Of a stretch of 64,000 nt of DNA, positions 49,314 to 58,616 are shown in pieces. The DNA lies in assembly GCA_020633195.1 (NCBI GenBank), contig JACKEC010000016.1, positions 434,001 to 498,000 on the forward strand, in the 5' to 3' direction. The DNA comes from Sandaracinaceae bacterium (lineage in GTDB: Bacteria; Myxococcota_A; Polyangia; Polyangiales; Sandaracinaceae). The notes beneath the pieces were generated by a model that made no database searches, was not told where the DNA came from, and worked only from the letters and a program-made list of their open reading frames with translations. The position numbers and the translations under genes were made by a program. How positions within the stretch are numbered: position 1 is the first letter of the stretch; every line of letters starts with the position of its first letter.

Positions 49314-50342
49314 GTGGAGCTGTCCGACCTCGACTACGACCTGCCCGACGAGCTCATCGCGCAGCGGCCCCTCGACGCGCGCGACGCGGCGCGCCTGCTC
49401 GTCGTCGACGGAGACACCGTCGAGCACGCGCGCGTCCGCGACCTGCCCCGGCAGCTCCCGCCCGCGCTCTTCGTCGTCAACGACACGCGCGTGCTCCACG
49501 CGCGGCTCTACGGTCACAAGGAGAGCGGCGGCAAGGTCGAGGTGCTGCTCATCGAGCGCGTCGACGGCGACGGAGCCCGCGAGCGCTGGGAGGCGATGGG
49601 GCGATCGAGCAAGCCGATCCGCGAGGGCGCCGTCCTCGACCTCGGCGCGATCCGGGCGACCGTCGTCGAGAAGCGCGCAGGGATCCTCGTGCTCGACCTC
49701 GAAGCGGACGCCCCGATCGGCGGCATCCTGGATCGCGACGGGCACGTCCCCTTGCCGCCGTACATCCGGCGCGACGACGAGGCGGCCGACAAGGCGCGCT
49801 ACCAGACCATCTTCGCCAAGTCCGCGGGCGCCGTCGCCGCGCCGACGGCCGGGCTCCACTTCAGCGACGCGCTCGTGAGCGCGCTCGAGGCCGCGGGGCA
49901 CTGCTTCGCGGCGGTGACGCTCCACGTCGGCCCGGGGACCTTCCGGCCGGTCACCGCCGAGCGCCTCGAGGACCACCCGATGCACGTCGAGCGCTACGTC
50001 GTGCCCTCGTCCACGGTGGCCGCGATCGACGAGGCGAAGCGCGCCGGTCGGCCCGTCGTCGCCGTGGGCACGACGGTCGTGCGGACCCTCGAGGCGGCCG
50101 CGGCGAACGGCGCGCTCGCGGCGGGGGAGGGCGCGACCGACCTGTTCATCCGCCCTGGGTACGACTTCCGCGTGGTGGACGCGCTGATGACGAACTTCCA
50201 CCTGCCGCGCTCGACGCTGCTCGCGCTCGTGATGGCCTTCGCGGGGGTCGAGCCGACCCGCGCCGCGTACGCCGAGGCGGTGCGTGCGCGCTATCGCTTC
50301 TTCAGCTACGGGGACGCGATGCTCGTCCGGAGGCGCGCGTGA
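49314..50342 (+). CDS. queA: S-adenosylmethionine:tRNA ribosyltransferase-isomerase
   Basis: 342 residues from a GTG (ELSDLDYDLPDELIAQRPL). QueA transfers the ribosyl group of S-adenosylmethionine to preQ1-modified tRNA, forming epoxyqueuosine. Family signatures seen are VVNDTRVLHARL, EVLLIE, KSAGAVAAPTAGLHFS, TLHVGPGTFRPV and MTNFHLPRSTLLALV. A TACACC-like box is 9 nt upstream. The stop overlaps tgt (GTGA), giving the usual queA-tgt pair. Confidence 0.97.
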   Translation: MELSDLDYDLPDELIAQRPLDARDAARLLVVDGDTVEHARVRDLPRQLPPALFVVNDTRVLHARLYGHKESGGKVEVLLIERVDGDGARERWEAMGRSSKPIREGAVLDLGAIRATVVEKRAGILVLDLEADAPIGGILDRDGHVPLPPYIRRDDEAADKARYQTIFAKSAGAVAAPTAGLHFSDALVSALEAAGHCFAAVTLHVGPGTFRPVTAERLEDHPMHVERYVVPSSTVAAIDEAKRAGRPVVAVGTTVVRTLEAAAANGALAAGEGATDLFIRPGYDFRVVDALMTNFHLPRSTLLALVMAFAGVEPTRAAYAEAVRARYRFFSYGDAMLVRRRA

Positions 50343-51505
50343 GGGAGGGGTTCGCGTTCGTCGAGCGGGCGCGCGACGGCGACGCGCGGCGCGGCACGTT
50401 CACCACCCCGAGCGCGGTCGTGGAGACCCCGACGTTCATGCCCGTCGGGACGCTCGGGACGGTGAAGGGCCTGACCCCCGCCGAGGTCGAGTCCACCGGC
50501 GCGCGGCTCATCCTCGCCAACACGTACCACCTGTGGCTGCGGCCGGGCCCCGAGCGGGTCGGGGCGCTCGGCGGGGTGAAGCGCTTCATGGGCTGGCCGC
50601 ACGCGCTGCTCACCGACAGCGGCGGCTTCCAGGTCTTCAGCCTCTCCTCGGACAACCGGATCGACGACGACGGCGTGACCTTCAAGTCGCACCTCGACGG
50701 CTCGAAGATGCGGCTCACCCCCGAGGAGTCGATGCGGGTGCAGGGGCTCCTCGGCGCCGACGTCGCGATGCTCTTCGACCAGTGCCCGCCCGCCGACGCG
50801 GCGCGGCCCGTCATCGAGCAGGCGATGCGCCGCACGACCGCGTGGGCCCATCGCAGCCTCGCCGCGCCGGGCCCCGCGACGCAGGCGCGCTTCGGGATCT
50901 TCCAGGGCGGCACGCACGTCGACTTGCGCCTCGCGCACCTCGAGGAGATCGCCGCGCTCTCCGTCGACGGCGTCGCGATCGGGGGGCTCTCCGTCGGCGA
51001 GCCGATCCCCGAGATGTATCGCGTGCTCGCCGACGTGGCGCCGCGCATGCCGACCGACCGCCCGCGCTACCTGATGGGCGTCGGCACGCCCGCGGATCTG
51101 ATCACCGCGATCGGCCACGGCGTGGATCTCTTCGACTGCGTGCTCCCGACCCGGAACGCTCGCACGGGGCAGGCGCTGACGTGGACCGGCCGCGTGAACG
51201 TGCGTCAGGCGCGCCACAAGGACGACGAGCGCCCCCTCGACGCCGCGTGCGACTGCGCCTGCTGCACCACGTTCAGCCGCGCGTACCTGCACCACCTGGT
51301 CCGGGCCAAGGAGATGCTCGGGCCCCGCCTGATCACGCAGCACAACTTGCACTTCTACGGTGCGCTCACCCGCGCCGCGCGCGAGGCCATCGAGGCCGGG
51401 CGCTACGCCGCCTGGGCCGCGGCCACGCTGGCGGCGATGCGGGACGGAGACGAGATCGGGGCGCCGGACGCGGGCCCACGGACGCGGCGCCTTTCGCGCG
51501 GCTAG
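50339..51505 (+). CDS. tgt: queuine tRNA-ribosyltransferase
   Basis: 388 residues from a GTG overlapping queA. Tgt exchanges guanine-34 of GUN-anticodon tRNAs for preQ1. Visible residues are the nucleophile region GVDLFDCVLPTRNAR, TDSGGFQVFS, LLGADVAMLFDQC, and a zinc site CDCACC-x8-LHH. Length and motifs match bacterial Tgt. It is cotranscribed and translationally coupled with queA; the nitroreductase gene follows after 11 nt. Confidence 0.97.
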   Translation: MREGFAFVERARDGDARRGTFTTPSAVVETPTFMPVGTLGTVKGLTPAEVESTGARLILANTYHLWLRPGPERVGALGGVKRFMGWPHALLTDSGGFQVFSLSSDNRIDDDGVTFKSHLDGSKMRLTPEESMRVQGLLGADVAMLFDQCPPADAARPVIEQAMRRTTAWAHRSLAAPGPATQARFGIFQGGTHVDLRLAHLEEIAALSVDGVAIGGLSVGEPIPEMYRVLADVAPRMPTDRPRYLMGVGTPADLITAIGHGVDLFDCVLPTRNARTGQALTWTGRVNVRQARHKDDERPLDAACDCACCTTFSRAYLHHLVRAKEMLGPRLITQHNLHFYGALTRAAREAIEAGRYAAWAAATLAAMRDGDEIGAPDAGPRTRRLSRG

Positions 51506-51516
51506 GAGACGAAGAC

Positions 51517-52074
51517 ATGGACGCCATCGAGCTGCTCGAGACCCGCGCCTCCAACGGCAAGCTGACGGAGCCGGCCCCGGACGACGCGACGCTGACCGCG
51601 ATCGTCGACGCGGCCCTGCGGGCGCCCGATCACGGCGCGATGCGGCCGTGGAAGATCCTGACGCTCCGCGGCGAGGCCCTCGAGCGGCTCGGCGGGGTGC
51701 TCCGCGCCGCGCTCCAGCGCCGCGACCCGGCCATCGGCGAGGACCAGCTCGACCGCGAGGGGCGCAAGCCGCTCCGCGCGCCGTTGATGCTCATCGTGGC
51801 CGCGACGCCGTCGCCTCGGCCGGGGGTGCCCGAGATCGAGCAGGTGCTCAGCGCGGGGGCGCTCGTCCACGGGATCCTCCTCGGCCTCCACGCGCGCGGC
51901 TTCGCCGGGATGTGGCGGACCGGCGACGCCGCGTACGACCCGTCGGTGAAGCTCGAGCTCGGCCTCCGCGCCGAAGATCACATCGTCGCGTTCCTCTACT
52001 GCGGGACCGAGGCGCAGCCCGCGCCGAGCTTCGATCGACCCGGCGCGATCGACCTCATGACCCCCTGGCCGTGA
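51517..52074 (+). CDS. nitroreductase family protein (YdjA-like)
   Basis: 185 residues with an FMN-binding nitroreductase fold: MDAIELLETRASNGKL, LRAPDHGAMRPWKILTLRGE, APLMLIVAATPS, AGALVHGILLGLHARGFAGM and the C-terminal GLRAEDHIVAFLYCGTE. It likely reduces nitro or quinone compounds with NAD(P)H as a dimer. The ATG is set by GGAG 8-9 nt upstream. It follows tgt closely and may be in the queA-tgt transcript, although it has no known queuosine role. Confidence 0.9.
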   Translation: MDAIELLETRASNGKLTEPAPDDATLTAIVDAALRAPDHGAMRPWKILTLRGEALERLGGVLRAALQRRDPAIGEDQLDREGRKPLRAPLMLIVAATPSPRPGVPEIEQVLSAGALVHGILLGLHARGFAGMWRTGDAAYDPSVKLELGLRAEDHIVAFLYCGTEAQPAPSFDRPGAIDLMTPWP

Positions 52075-52216
52075 CGTCCTGACGCAGGGGTGGGGCTTCG
52101 AGTCCCGAGCGATCTGCGCAGAAATCGTACGGAATTGGGCCGGGATGGCCTGGCGGCGATTTTGCGAACGATCCGGGGCGATGATCCGCGTCCGCGCTTC
52201 CGGTACTCTGGGTTCC

Positions 52217-52393
52217 GTGCGGCGCCTCCTCCAGGACCAGCGAGGTCTGACCACGGTGGAGTACATCATCATCCTCTGCCTGATCGCGGTGGTTGGTTTC
52301 GCCGTCTGGAAGCAGTTCGGACAGACGGTCGAATACAAGGCCAAGGGAGCGAACAACGTGGTCAACACCCTGCCGACGGAGAGCACGCCGTGA
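52217..52393 (+). CDS. Flp-type pilin
   Basis: 58 residues from the GTG at 52217: a short leader (VRRLLQDQRG), then the type IVb pilin cleavage/assembly region LTTVEYIIILCLIAVVGFAV and a short hydrophilic tail. The Glu five residues after the predicted G|L cut and the adjacent Tyr are typical of Flp/Fap pilins. The start is chosen because a TACTCT box ends 7 nt before it; ATGs at 52181 and 52145 would lie upstream of that promoter. No prepilin peptidase or tad genes are in the window. It overlaps the next gene (GTGA). Confidence 0.8.
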   Translation: MRRLLQDQRGLTTVEYIIILCLIAVVGFAVWKQFGQTVEYKAKGANNVVNTLPTESTP

Positions 52394-54105
52394 CGCGACC
52401 CATCCATCGCACCCGCCTCTTCCGGACCCTCGCGATCCTCACGATCGCGGCGGCCACGTCGTGTACCCCCGGCCGCGCCACGCCCGGCGATCCGCCCGAG
52501 ACGCAGGTGGACATCCTCCGGGACATCCAGCTCACGGACAACGCCCGGCTCCCCGAGGAGGACGGTCACCTCATCGACGTCGAGATCTTCTCGAACCGGC
52601 TCGCCTTCATCTACGACGGCGCGCCCGCCGACGAGCTGCACGAGAACCAGGTCGTCAGCGGCGTGCTCCACGGCGGCTACCTGCGCCGGATCACCGCCGT
52701 TCGGAACCCCTACGAGGACGCCGAGGGCCACACCCGCGTGGAGGTCACGACGGTCCCCGCGGAGCTCGGAGAGCTCATCCTCGACGGTCACTTCATCGTG
52801 CACATGCGCCCGCGCGAGGGCGCGTTCGTCACCGTCGACGACGACGTCGGCGGCGCGATGGCGCCCCTCGAGGGCAGCTTCTCGCTCCTGCCCGTCGACT
52901 TCGGTCACAACGTCGAGTGCGCGGCCGAGGGCTCGCGGACGGTCGAGTTCGACCCGCGCTTCGATCTCGACGCCGACGCGGACGTGGAGATCGACCTGCG
53001 CATCGGCCTCGGCCCGTGGCTCATCCCGCGCGGCGAGCTGCACTACGCGCGCTTCGAGCTCAGCGGCTCGGTCTCGCCCGGCATCACCATCGAGACGAGC
53101 GACAGCGTCGGCGTCTCGTGCTCCTGGGATCTGCTCGCGGCGCTCGAGGAGCGCGGCGTGCCGATCCCGAAGCGCGAGTGGGTGACGACCTTCGCGGTCG
53201 GCCCCGTCCCCGTGATCATCACGCACACGATCGAGCCCTCGCTGAGCATCAGCGCGAGCGGGTCGGTCGAGACGGCCGCGACGACGATGACCGCCGACGC
53301 GACCATCGGCTTCCGCACCGGCGCCGAGTACACGCAGGTCACCGGCTGGCGGACCATCTGGGAGCCCCGCCGCGAAGGCAGCGTGACCCTCACCCCGGGT
53401 CAGCCCGGCACCCTCAGCGTCAGCGCGGGCGTGAGCGGCGGGGTCGGCTACCTCGCCAAGCTCTACGACGTCGCGGGCCCCGGCATCGGCCTGTCGCCGG
53501 GGATCACCGGGACGTTCAGCGCCGACCTCTGCGAGTGGGAGGCCGACCTCAGCGCGGGCCTCGACCTGAACCTCAACGCCCGGCTCGACATCCCGGCGTT
53601 CGACTACACCCTCGCCGAGTACACCGCGACGCAGAGCCTGCTCACGGCGACGATCGCCGAGGCCAACGGGACCTTCCCGTTCGACATGTGCATGGACGCG
53701 GGCATGGACCCCGACGGCGGCACGGTCGGGGGTGACGGCGGGATGCCGCCGCCTCCCGGCGACGGCGGGCCGCCCGGCGACGCGGGCCCGGCGGGCGTGT
53801 GCGGCTCCGCGAGCGGCTGTCAGGCCTGCAACGCGATCGACGGCTGCGGCTACTGCCAGAGCACGGGTACGTGCATGAACGACTCCGAGCAGGGCTCGTG
53901 CCCCGGCGGGACGGCGGCGTGGCAGGACGGCCTGGCCGAGTGCATGGACTGCTCGAGCTACGGGAGCTGCGGCGCCTGCCTCGGCGACGCGTTCTGCGGC
54001 TGGTGCGGCGGCGGCGGTGGCTGCATGACCGCCGAGGTCGGCGGCGCGGCGCCGGACACGTGCTCGGGCGGCTGGGTCTACACGTCCGTTTCGCTCTGCA
54101 TGTAG
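52390..54105 (+). CDS. lipoprotein with PSI-like Cys modules
   Basis: 571 residues from a GTG overlapping the pilin stop. Lipobox AAATSC. Residues about 40-430 are a beta-rich region (RITAVRNPYEDAEGHTRVEV, SGSVSPGITIETSDSVGVSC). An Asp/Gly/Pro linker follows, then two Cys-rich PSI-like modules (CQACNAIDGCGYCQSTGTC; CGACLGDAFCGWCGGGGGC). Translational coupling to a Flp pilin suggests a role at the pilus or in the envelope, for instance as a minor adhesive partner, but no assembly motif was recognised. Confidence 0.75.
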   Translation: MTRPIHRTRLFRTLAILTIAAATSCTPGRATPGDPPETQVDILRDIQLTDNARLPEEDGHLIDVEIFSNRLAFIYDGAPADELHENQVVSGVLHGGYLRRITAVRNPYEDAEGHTRVEVTTVPAELGELILDGHFIVHMRPREGAFVTVDDDVGGAMAPLEGSFSLLPVDFGHNVECAAEGSRTVEFDPRFDLDADADVEIDLRIGLGPWLIPRGELHYARFELSGSVSPGITIETSDSVGVSCSWDLLAALEERGVPIPKREWVTTFAVGPVPVIITHTIEPSLSISASGSVETAATTMTADATIGFRTGAEYTQVTGWRTIWEPRREGSVTLTPGQPGTLSVSAGVSGGVGYLAKLYDVAGPGIGLSPGITGTFSADLCEWEADLSAGLDLNLNARLDIPAFDYTLAEYTATQSLLTATIAEANGTFPFDMCMDAGMDPDGGTVGGDGGMPPPPGDGGPPGDAGPAGVCGSASGCQACNAIDGCGYCQSTGTCMNDSEQGSCPGGTAAWQDGLAECMDCSSYGSCGACLGDAFCGWCGGGGGCMTAEVGGAAPDTCSGGWVYTSVSLCM

Positions 54106-54108
54106 CGG

Positions 54109-54366
54109 TCAGGTCTCGAGCCGAGCTCGGCCGCGCAGGCGCTTGAGCTCGGCCTCCCGACGCGACGCGGCGCCGCGATCCGCGTAGGGGCCGTGCCGCG
54201 CGGCGACGCTCCACGGTCGGCCGGCGCGGGTCGACCGCGCGCCGCCGACGAGCTCGCCGTTGTGCTGCCGCAGGCGCCGATCGACGTCGGTGGCGATGCC
54301 CACGTAGGTCCGCGCCGCGTCGTCGGACAGCAGCACGTAGACCCACCACTCGACCGAGTTGCTCAC
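54109..54366 (-). CDS. GIY-YIG nuclease superfamily protein
   Basis: 85 residues from a GTG (SNSVEWWVYVLLSDDAARTY). The GIY-YIG pattern reads VYVLLSDDAARTYVGIATDV, followed by the Arg/His helix RRLRQHNGELVGGA and a Glu (EAELK). Small single-domain members such as YhbQ are thought to be structure-specific nucleases. Its GTGA start overlaps the stop of the upstream propeller-like gene. It converges with the lipoprotein gene, with only 3 nt between the two stops. Confidence 0.85.
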   Translation of the reverse strand: MSNSVEWWVYVLLSDDAARTYVGIATDVDRRLRQHNGELVGGARSTRAGRPWSVAARHGPYADRGAASRREAELKRLRGRARLET

Positions 54367-54779
54367 CGCGTGTCGTAGTCGGGCTGACAGACCTGGCCCG
54401 CCACGCCCACGCCGCGCAGGGTCGTGTCGAAGTTCGTGGGCAGGGGCTGCGTCCAGAGGACTTGCCCGGAGCGGTCCAGGGCGACGACGCCCTTGCTCCC
54501 GACCGCGAAGAGCGTCCCGCGATCGTAGAGGAGCGCCTCCCCGCCGCTGAGCGGGGTGGGGACCGATCCCAGGAGCGTCCCCGACATCGCGTCGAAGCAC
54601 ATCATGGTCGCGTCGCCCAACAGCACGAACACGCGATCGTCGGTGACGATGAACCGGCGGACCGAGCTCGGCGTCTTCTGTTGCCAGAGCATCGCGCCGG
54701 TCGCGCGATCGAACGCGTACACGTCGAGGTACCCCGTCACCACCACCGGCCCTGGCGTCGCCTCTTCCCGATAGGTCAT
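54363..54779 (-). CDS. PQQ-like beta-propeller fragment protein
   Basis: 138 residues from the ATG at 54779 (an alternative GTG at 54815). Blades YLDVYAFDRATGAMLWQQKT, RVFVLLGDATMMCFDAMSGT and GTLFAVGSKGVVALDRSGQV are PQQ-type, but there are too few for a complete propeller and no signal peptide is seen. The upstream gene encodes a larger propeller protein that ends at 54825, so this may be a detached or partner piece. The stop overlaps the GIY-YIG start. Confidence 0.6.
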   Translation of the reverse strand: MTYREEATPGPVVVTGYLDVYAFDRATGAMLWQQKTPSSVRRFIVTDDRVFVLLGDATMMCFDAMSGTLLGSVPTPLSGGEALLYDRGTLFAVGSKGVVALDRSGQVLWTQPLPTNFDTTLRGVGVAGQVCQPDYDTR

Positions 54780-54824
54780 GCCCCGCACCGTGCGCGAGGT
54801 CGGCGGCGGACGCACCTCGTTTCG

Positions 54825-57068
54825 TCACTCGCCCGGGAGCTGCGCGGACCGGATGGCCTCGCCGTCGGCGCCGACCGCGAACAGCACCCCATCCACGCCG
54901 TGGACGCCTCGCAGGATGCGCGTCGCGGCGGTGGTCATCGGGGTCCACGCGCGTCCATCGAAGTGAAGGACTCGACCGGCCGACCCGGCCGCGTAGACGT
55001 CGTCCGGCGCGGTGCCCCACAGACCCGGGAAGAACGCGTCGACGCCGAGGGTCCCCTGCGTCCAGGTCGATCCGTCGAAGTGCCAGATCTGACCTCGCGG
55101 GCTCGTCGCCCAGACGTCCGATGGGCCCGAGCCCCAGACGGCCGCGAGCTCCATGCCCTCGGTGCTCTCGACGCTCCAGGAGACGCCGTCGAAGTGTCGG
55201 ATCCGCCCGTAGTGCCCGACCGCGAAGACGTCCTGCGGCGAGCTCCCCCACACGCCGTAGAGGGAGTGCGCCCAGTCCGTGCCCGCGTCCTCCACGTGCC
55301 AGGCGCCGCGCACGCGCCGGAGGATCACCCCCGCCTCGCCCACCGCGTAGACGTGCTCGTCGTCGAAGGCGAAGACGCCGCGGAGATCGTGCGTGGTGGG
55401 GGTGAGCTCCACGCGCCACGCGCGGCCGTCCCACCGCATCACGGTGCCCTCGTCACCCACCGCGTAGACGTCCCTGGGGCCGAGCCCGAAGACGGCGTGA
55501 AGGCCGTGGCAGGGGCGCGGTCGGCGCCACGTCCAGCGGGTGCCGTCGAAGTGGGCGATGGTGCCGCGCTCGCCGACCGCCCAGACGTCGTCGGGCGCGG
55601 CGGCCCACACCGACTCGAGCTCCTCGACGCCGCCCGCGCGATCGACGCTCCACCCGCTCGCGTCCCGGCGCAGCACACCGCCCCGCGCCTCGGTCGCGTA
55701 GACGATCCCGTCCGCGTCACCCGCGACGGCGGTGATGTGATCGCAGGAGAGCGCCTCCGCCTCGGGTCGCCACGACGCGCCGTCCCAGTGCAGGATCGTG
55801 CCGCCCTGGCCGACCGCCCAGATCGAGTCGGGGCTCTGTCCCCACACCGCGAGCAGGTCGCTCGACGTGCGGGCGGACTGCGGCCGCCAGCTCGTGCCGT
55901 CCCAGCGCGCGATGGCGCCGTTCTCTCCGACGGCGACGGCCGTGTCCTCGCCGTCGGCCCAGACCGCGCCCAGCTCGCCCGCGAAGCCCGTGCGGTGCTC
56001 GGTCCAGGCGCCGCGCTGGTAGTGGATCGCGGCGCCGCTGGTGCCGACCGCGATCAGCGCGTCGCCGGCGCGGGTCATCGCGTTGAAGCCGTGCTCGCTG
56101 CCGGTCTCGACCTGGGTCCACGCGCTCCCATCCCACCGCAAGGCGCGGCCGGAGTTGCCGACCGCGAACACGAGCTCGGGCCCGAAGCCGTCGATCGCGT
56201 TCAGCATGCGATCGGCCGGCGTCGTCTGGACGGCCCACGCCGCGCCGTCCCAGTGCACCACGAGGCCGCCCATCCCGACGCCGTACACGTCGTCGGGGCC
56301 GCTGCCCCAGACGTCGCGCAGCCAGTTGTCCGGCAACCCGTAGACGTGCTGCCACGCCGCGCCGTCCCAGCGTCGGATCTCGGCCTCCTGCCCGACCGCG
56401 ATCACGTCGTCGGGCCCGGCGGCCCACACCCCGTCGAGCATGCGGTGCTGTCCGCCGACCGATCGCCATCCGTCCTCGCCTCGGGCGAGCAGGCCGCTGC
56501 CCATCGCGAGCGTCGCGCCGGCGCCGACGTAGAGGTCGCCGAGGAAGAGCCGCGGCTCGGGGGTCGGCGGCCACACGCGGATCGCCTCGAGCTGCGGTGG
56601 CTCGGGGGGCTCGGGGTCGTCCGCCGCCTCCGTCGCCTCGTGCCACACGTCCTCGACGTCGAAGGGCGCGAGGTCCTCGTATTCCGCCGGCTCGGTCTCG
56701 GCCCACAAGCCCGGGTCGCAGCTCGTGTAGGCGCCGCGCACGCAGCCGACGCTGCCGCAGTCGATCTGGAGGTGGCCGTCGTCGTCGGCGTCGCCGAGGT
56801 AGAGCTCGTAGTCGACGATCCCGTCGTCGTTGTCGTCGGTCGCGAGGATCACCTGGCCGTCGCGCGCGCCCCCGGCTCGCGAGGGACGCGCGCCCTCGCG
56901 GACCCGGCGCAGGTGGACGCCGTCCTCGCCGCGATCGATCGCGTAGAGCGCGACGGACGGATCGACGTCGGAGCACGGCGCGGGCTCGGCGGTGGGCGGA
57001 GCCGCGGGCGCCGCCGGCGCTCCGCACGACGCCGCGAGCAGCGCGATCCACGCGTGGGTCCCCCTCAC
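54825..57068 (-). CDS. lipoprotein with repeated VWGSGPDDVYAVG blades
   Basis: 747 residues from the GTG at 57068, chosen because TACCGT lies 7 nt upstream; the GTG at 57077 would fall within the promoter. Signal with lipobox LAASC. Residues about 180-745 hold roughly 14 blades of about 40 residues with the signature (V/L)WG-x-x-P-D-D-V-(Y/W)-A-V-G...I-x-H-(W/F)-D-G-x-x-W, a large propeller or pair of propellers. Two DDDNDDG-type calcium loops occur near residues 75-105. Surface anchoring is likely; no enzyme motif was found. The permease gene ends 21 nt away on the same strand. Confidence 0.8.
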   Translation of the reverse strand: MRGTHAWIALLAASCGAPAAPAAPPTAEPAPCSDVDPSVALYAIDRGEDGVHLRRVREGARPSRAGGARDGQVILATDDNDDGIVDYELYLGDADDDGHLQIDCGSVGCVRGAYTSCDPGLWAETEPAEYEDLAPFDVEDVWHEATEAADDPEPPEPPQLEAIRVWPPTPEPRLFLGDLYVGAGATLAMGSGLLARGEDGWRSVGGQHRMLDGVWAAGPDDVIAVGQEAEIRRWDGAAWQHVYGLPDNWLRDVWGSGPDDVYGVGMGGLVVHWDGAAWAVQTTPADRMLNAIDGFGPELVFAVGNSGRALRWDGSAWTQVETGSEHGFNAMTRAGDALIAVGTSGAAIHYQRGAWTEHRTGFAGELGAVWADGEDTAVAVGENGAIARWDGTSWRPQSARTSSDLLAVWGQSPDSIWAVGQGGTILHWDGASWRPEAEALSCDHITAVAGDADGIVYATEARGGVLRRDASGWSVDRAGGVEELESVWAAAPDDVWAVGERGTIAHFDGTRWTWRRPRPCHGLHAVFGLGPRDVYAVGDEGTVMRWDGRAWRVELTPTTHDLRGVFAFDDEHVYAVGEAGVILRRVRGAWHVEDAGTDWAHSLYGVWGSSPQDVFAVGHYGRIRHFDGVSWSVESTEGMELAAVWGSGPSDVWATSPRGQIWHFDGSTWTQGTLGVDAFFPGLWGTAPDDVYAAGSAGRVLHFDGRAWTPMTTAATRILRGVHGVDGVLFAVGADGEAIRSAQLPGE

Positions 57069-57098
57069 GCGGTCCACGGTACCGCGAGCGCCCGAGCA

Positions 57099-58616
57099 TC
57101 AGAAGGCGCGACGCGCGAAGCGCCGCGCCACGTCGCGGGGAGCGGCGCCGTCGACGTCGACCGCGCGGTTCATCTCGCGCATCGCGGCGTCGTCGATGGT
57201 GCCCTCGAGGGCACGGAGCGCGTCGATGACCGCGGGCTCGCGGGCCGCGAAGTCGCCGTTGGCGATCAGGATCGCGTCGTAGGGCGGGATCGCGCCGCGC
57301 TCGTCCTCGAGCACCACGAGGTCGAACGCCGCGACGCGCCCGTCGGTGGTGTAGGCGCCGATCACGTCGACGTCGCCGCGCGCGACCGCGTCGTAGAGCA
57401 GCGTCGGGTCCATCGCGCGCTGCTCACGGAACGCGAGGCCGTAGGTCGACTCGAGGGAGCGCCACTCGCCGCGCTCGAACAGCTCGTAGTCGCCACCCAC
57501 CGCGAGGCGCGGCGCGAGCGGCGCGAGCTCGCCGATCGTCGCGGCCCCAGGGCCACCGTTCGAGGCCGAGCGGGTGGCGAGCGCGTACGCGTTCTCGAAC
57601 CCGAGCCGCGCGACGATCACGACGCCGTGCTCCGCGGCGAGCCAGTCGCGGACCTCGCGGTAGAGCCGCTCGCGATCGGCGGGGACCGCGTCGCGGTGCA
57701 TCGAGGCGGTCCAGACGGTGCCCGTGTACTCGACGTAGAGATCCAGGTCGCCCGCGACGAGCGCGTCGAAGGCGACGGTCGAGCCGAGCGAGCCGACCGT
57801 CTCCGTGGTCGCGCCGGCTGCCTCGACCCGCTCCGCGACGAGCGCCGCGAGCACGTGCTGCTCGGTGAACGGCTTGGCGCCGATCCGCGCGGCGGCGTCG
57901 TCGGCGCCGAGCGCCGCGAGCGGCGACAGGACGGCCCACGCGCACGCGGTCGCGAGCAGCGCCGCGGCGGGCGCCCACTGCCTCGGGCGCCTCCGGCGCG
58001 CGCCCGACTCGATCGCGCGGATGGTCGCGTCGAGGACCAGCGCGAGGGCCGCCGAGCCCAGGCACCCGGCGAGCACCGCGCCGTGGTCGCGGAGCTGCAG
58101 CCCCGCGAAGATGAGGTCACCGAGGCTGCGCGCGCCGATCGGCGTCGCGAGCGTCGCCATGCCGACCGTCCACACGGTGGCGGTGCGTAGCCCCGCGACG
58201 ATGGTCGGCGTCGCGAGGGGGAGCTCGACGAGCCGCAGCGACTGGGTCGTGGTCATGCCGACCCCGAGCGCCGCGCGCTTCGCCGCGGGGTCCACGCCGC
58301 GCAGGCCGACGACGGTGTTCCGCAGGATCGGCAACAGCGAGTAGAGCGTCAGCCCGAGCACCGCGGGGAGCGGCCCGATGCTCGGCACGGGCAGGCCGCT
58401 CGCCCCGAGCCAGGCGAGCGCGGGGACCATGATCGCGAGGAGCGCGAGGCCGGGGATCGTCTGGATCACGCTGGCGGCGCCGAGCACCATGCGCTCGAGC
58501 CGGGGGCGGCGCGCCGCGTAGACGCCGAGCGGGAGGCTGATCGCCGAGCCGAGCAGCAGCGCCCAGAGGCTGAGCCGGAGGTGATCGAGCGCGAGCGCGA
58601 GGACCCGCTCGGTCAC
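57099..58616 (-). CDS. fused permease-substrate-binding ABC importer subunit
   Basis: 505 residues from a GTG. The first 210 or so are an OpuC/ProW-type permease: TM helices, then the EAA-like loop (GVDPAAKRAALGVGMTTTQSL) and GLRTATVWTVGMATLATPIG. A membrane helix leads to an OpuAC-type substrate-binding domain (RIGAKPFTEQHVLAALVAER, EYTGTVWTASM, YALATRS). This fusion is known in osmoprotectant (glycine betaine, carnitine or choline) importers. The start overlaps the ATPase stop (GTGA), so the two form one transporter. The solute is inferred from the family only. Confidence 0.88.
   Translation of the reverse strand: MTERVLALALDHLRLSLWALLLGSAISLPLGVYAARRPRLERMVLGAASVIQTIPGLALLAIMVPALAWLGASGLPVPSIGPLPAVLGLTLYSLLPILRNTVVGLRGVDPAAKRAALGVGMTTTQSLRLVELPLATPTIVAGLRTATVWTVGMATLATPIGARSLGDLIFAGLQLRDHGAVLAGCLGSAALALVLDATIRAIESGARRRRPRQWAPAAALLATACAWAVLSPLAALGADDAAARIGAKPFTEQHVLAALVAERVEAAGATTETVGSLGSTVAFDALVAGDLDLYVEYTGTVWTASMHRDAVPADRERLYREVRDWLAAEHGVVIVARLGFENAYALATRSASNGGPGAATIGELAPLAPRLAVGGDYELFERGEWRSLESTYGLAFREQRAMDPTLLYDAVARGDVDVIGAYTTDGRVAAFDLVVLEDERGAIPPYDAILIANGDFAAREPAVIDALRALEGTIDDAAMREMNRAVDVDGAAPRDVARRFARRAF

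Noticed and set aside
52145..52216. Longer pilin with an ATG start at 52145 or 52181
   Set aside because: A TACTCT box at 52204-52209 would start transcription downstream of these ATGs, and the GTG at 52217 gives a typical short Flp leader.
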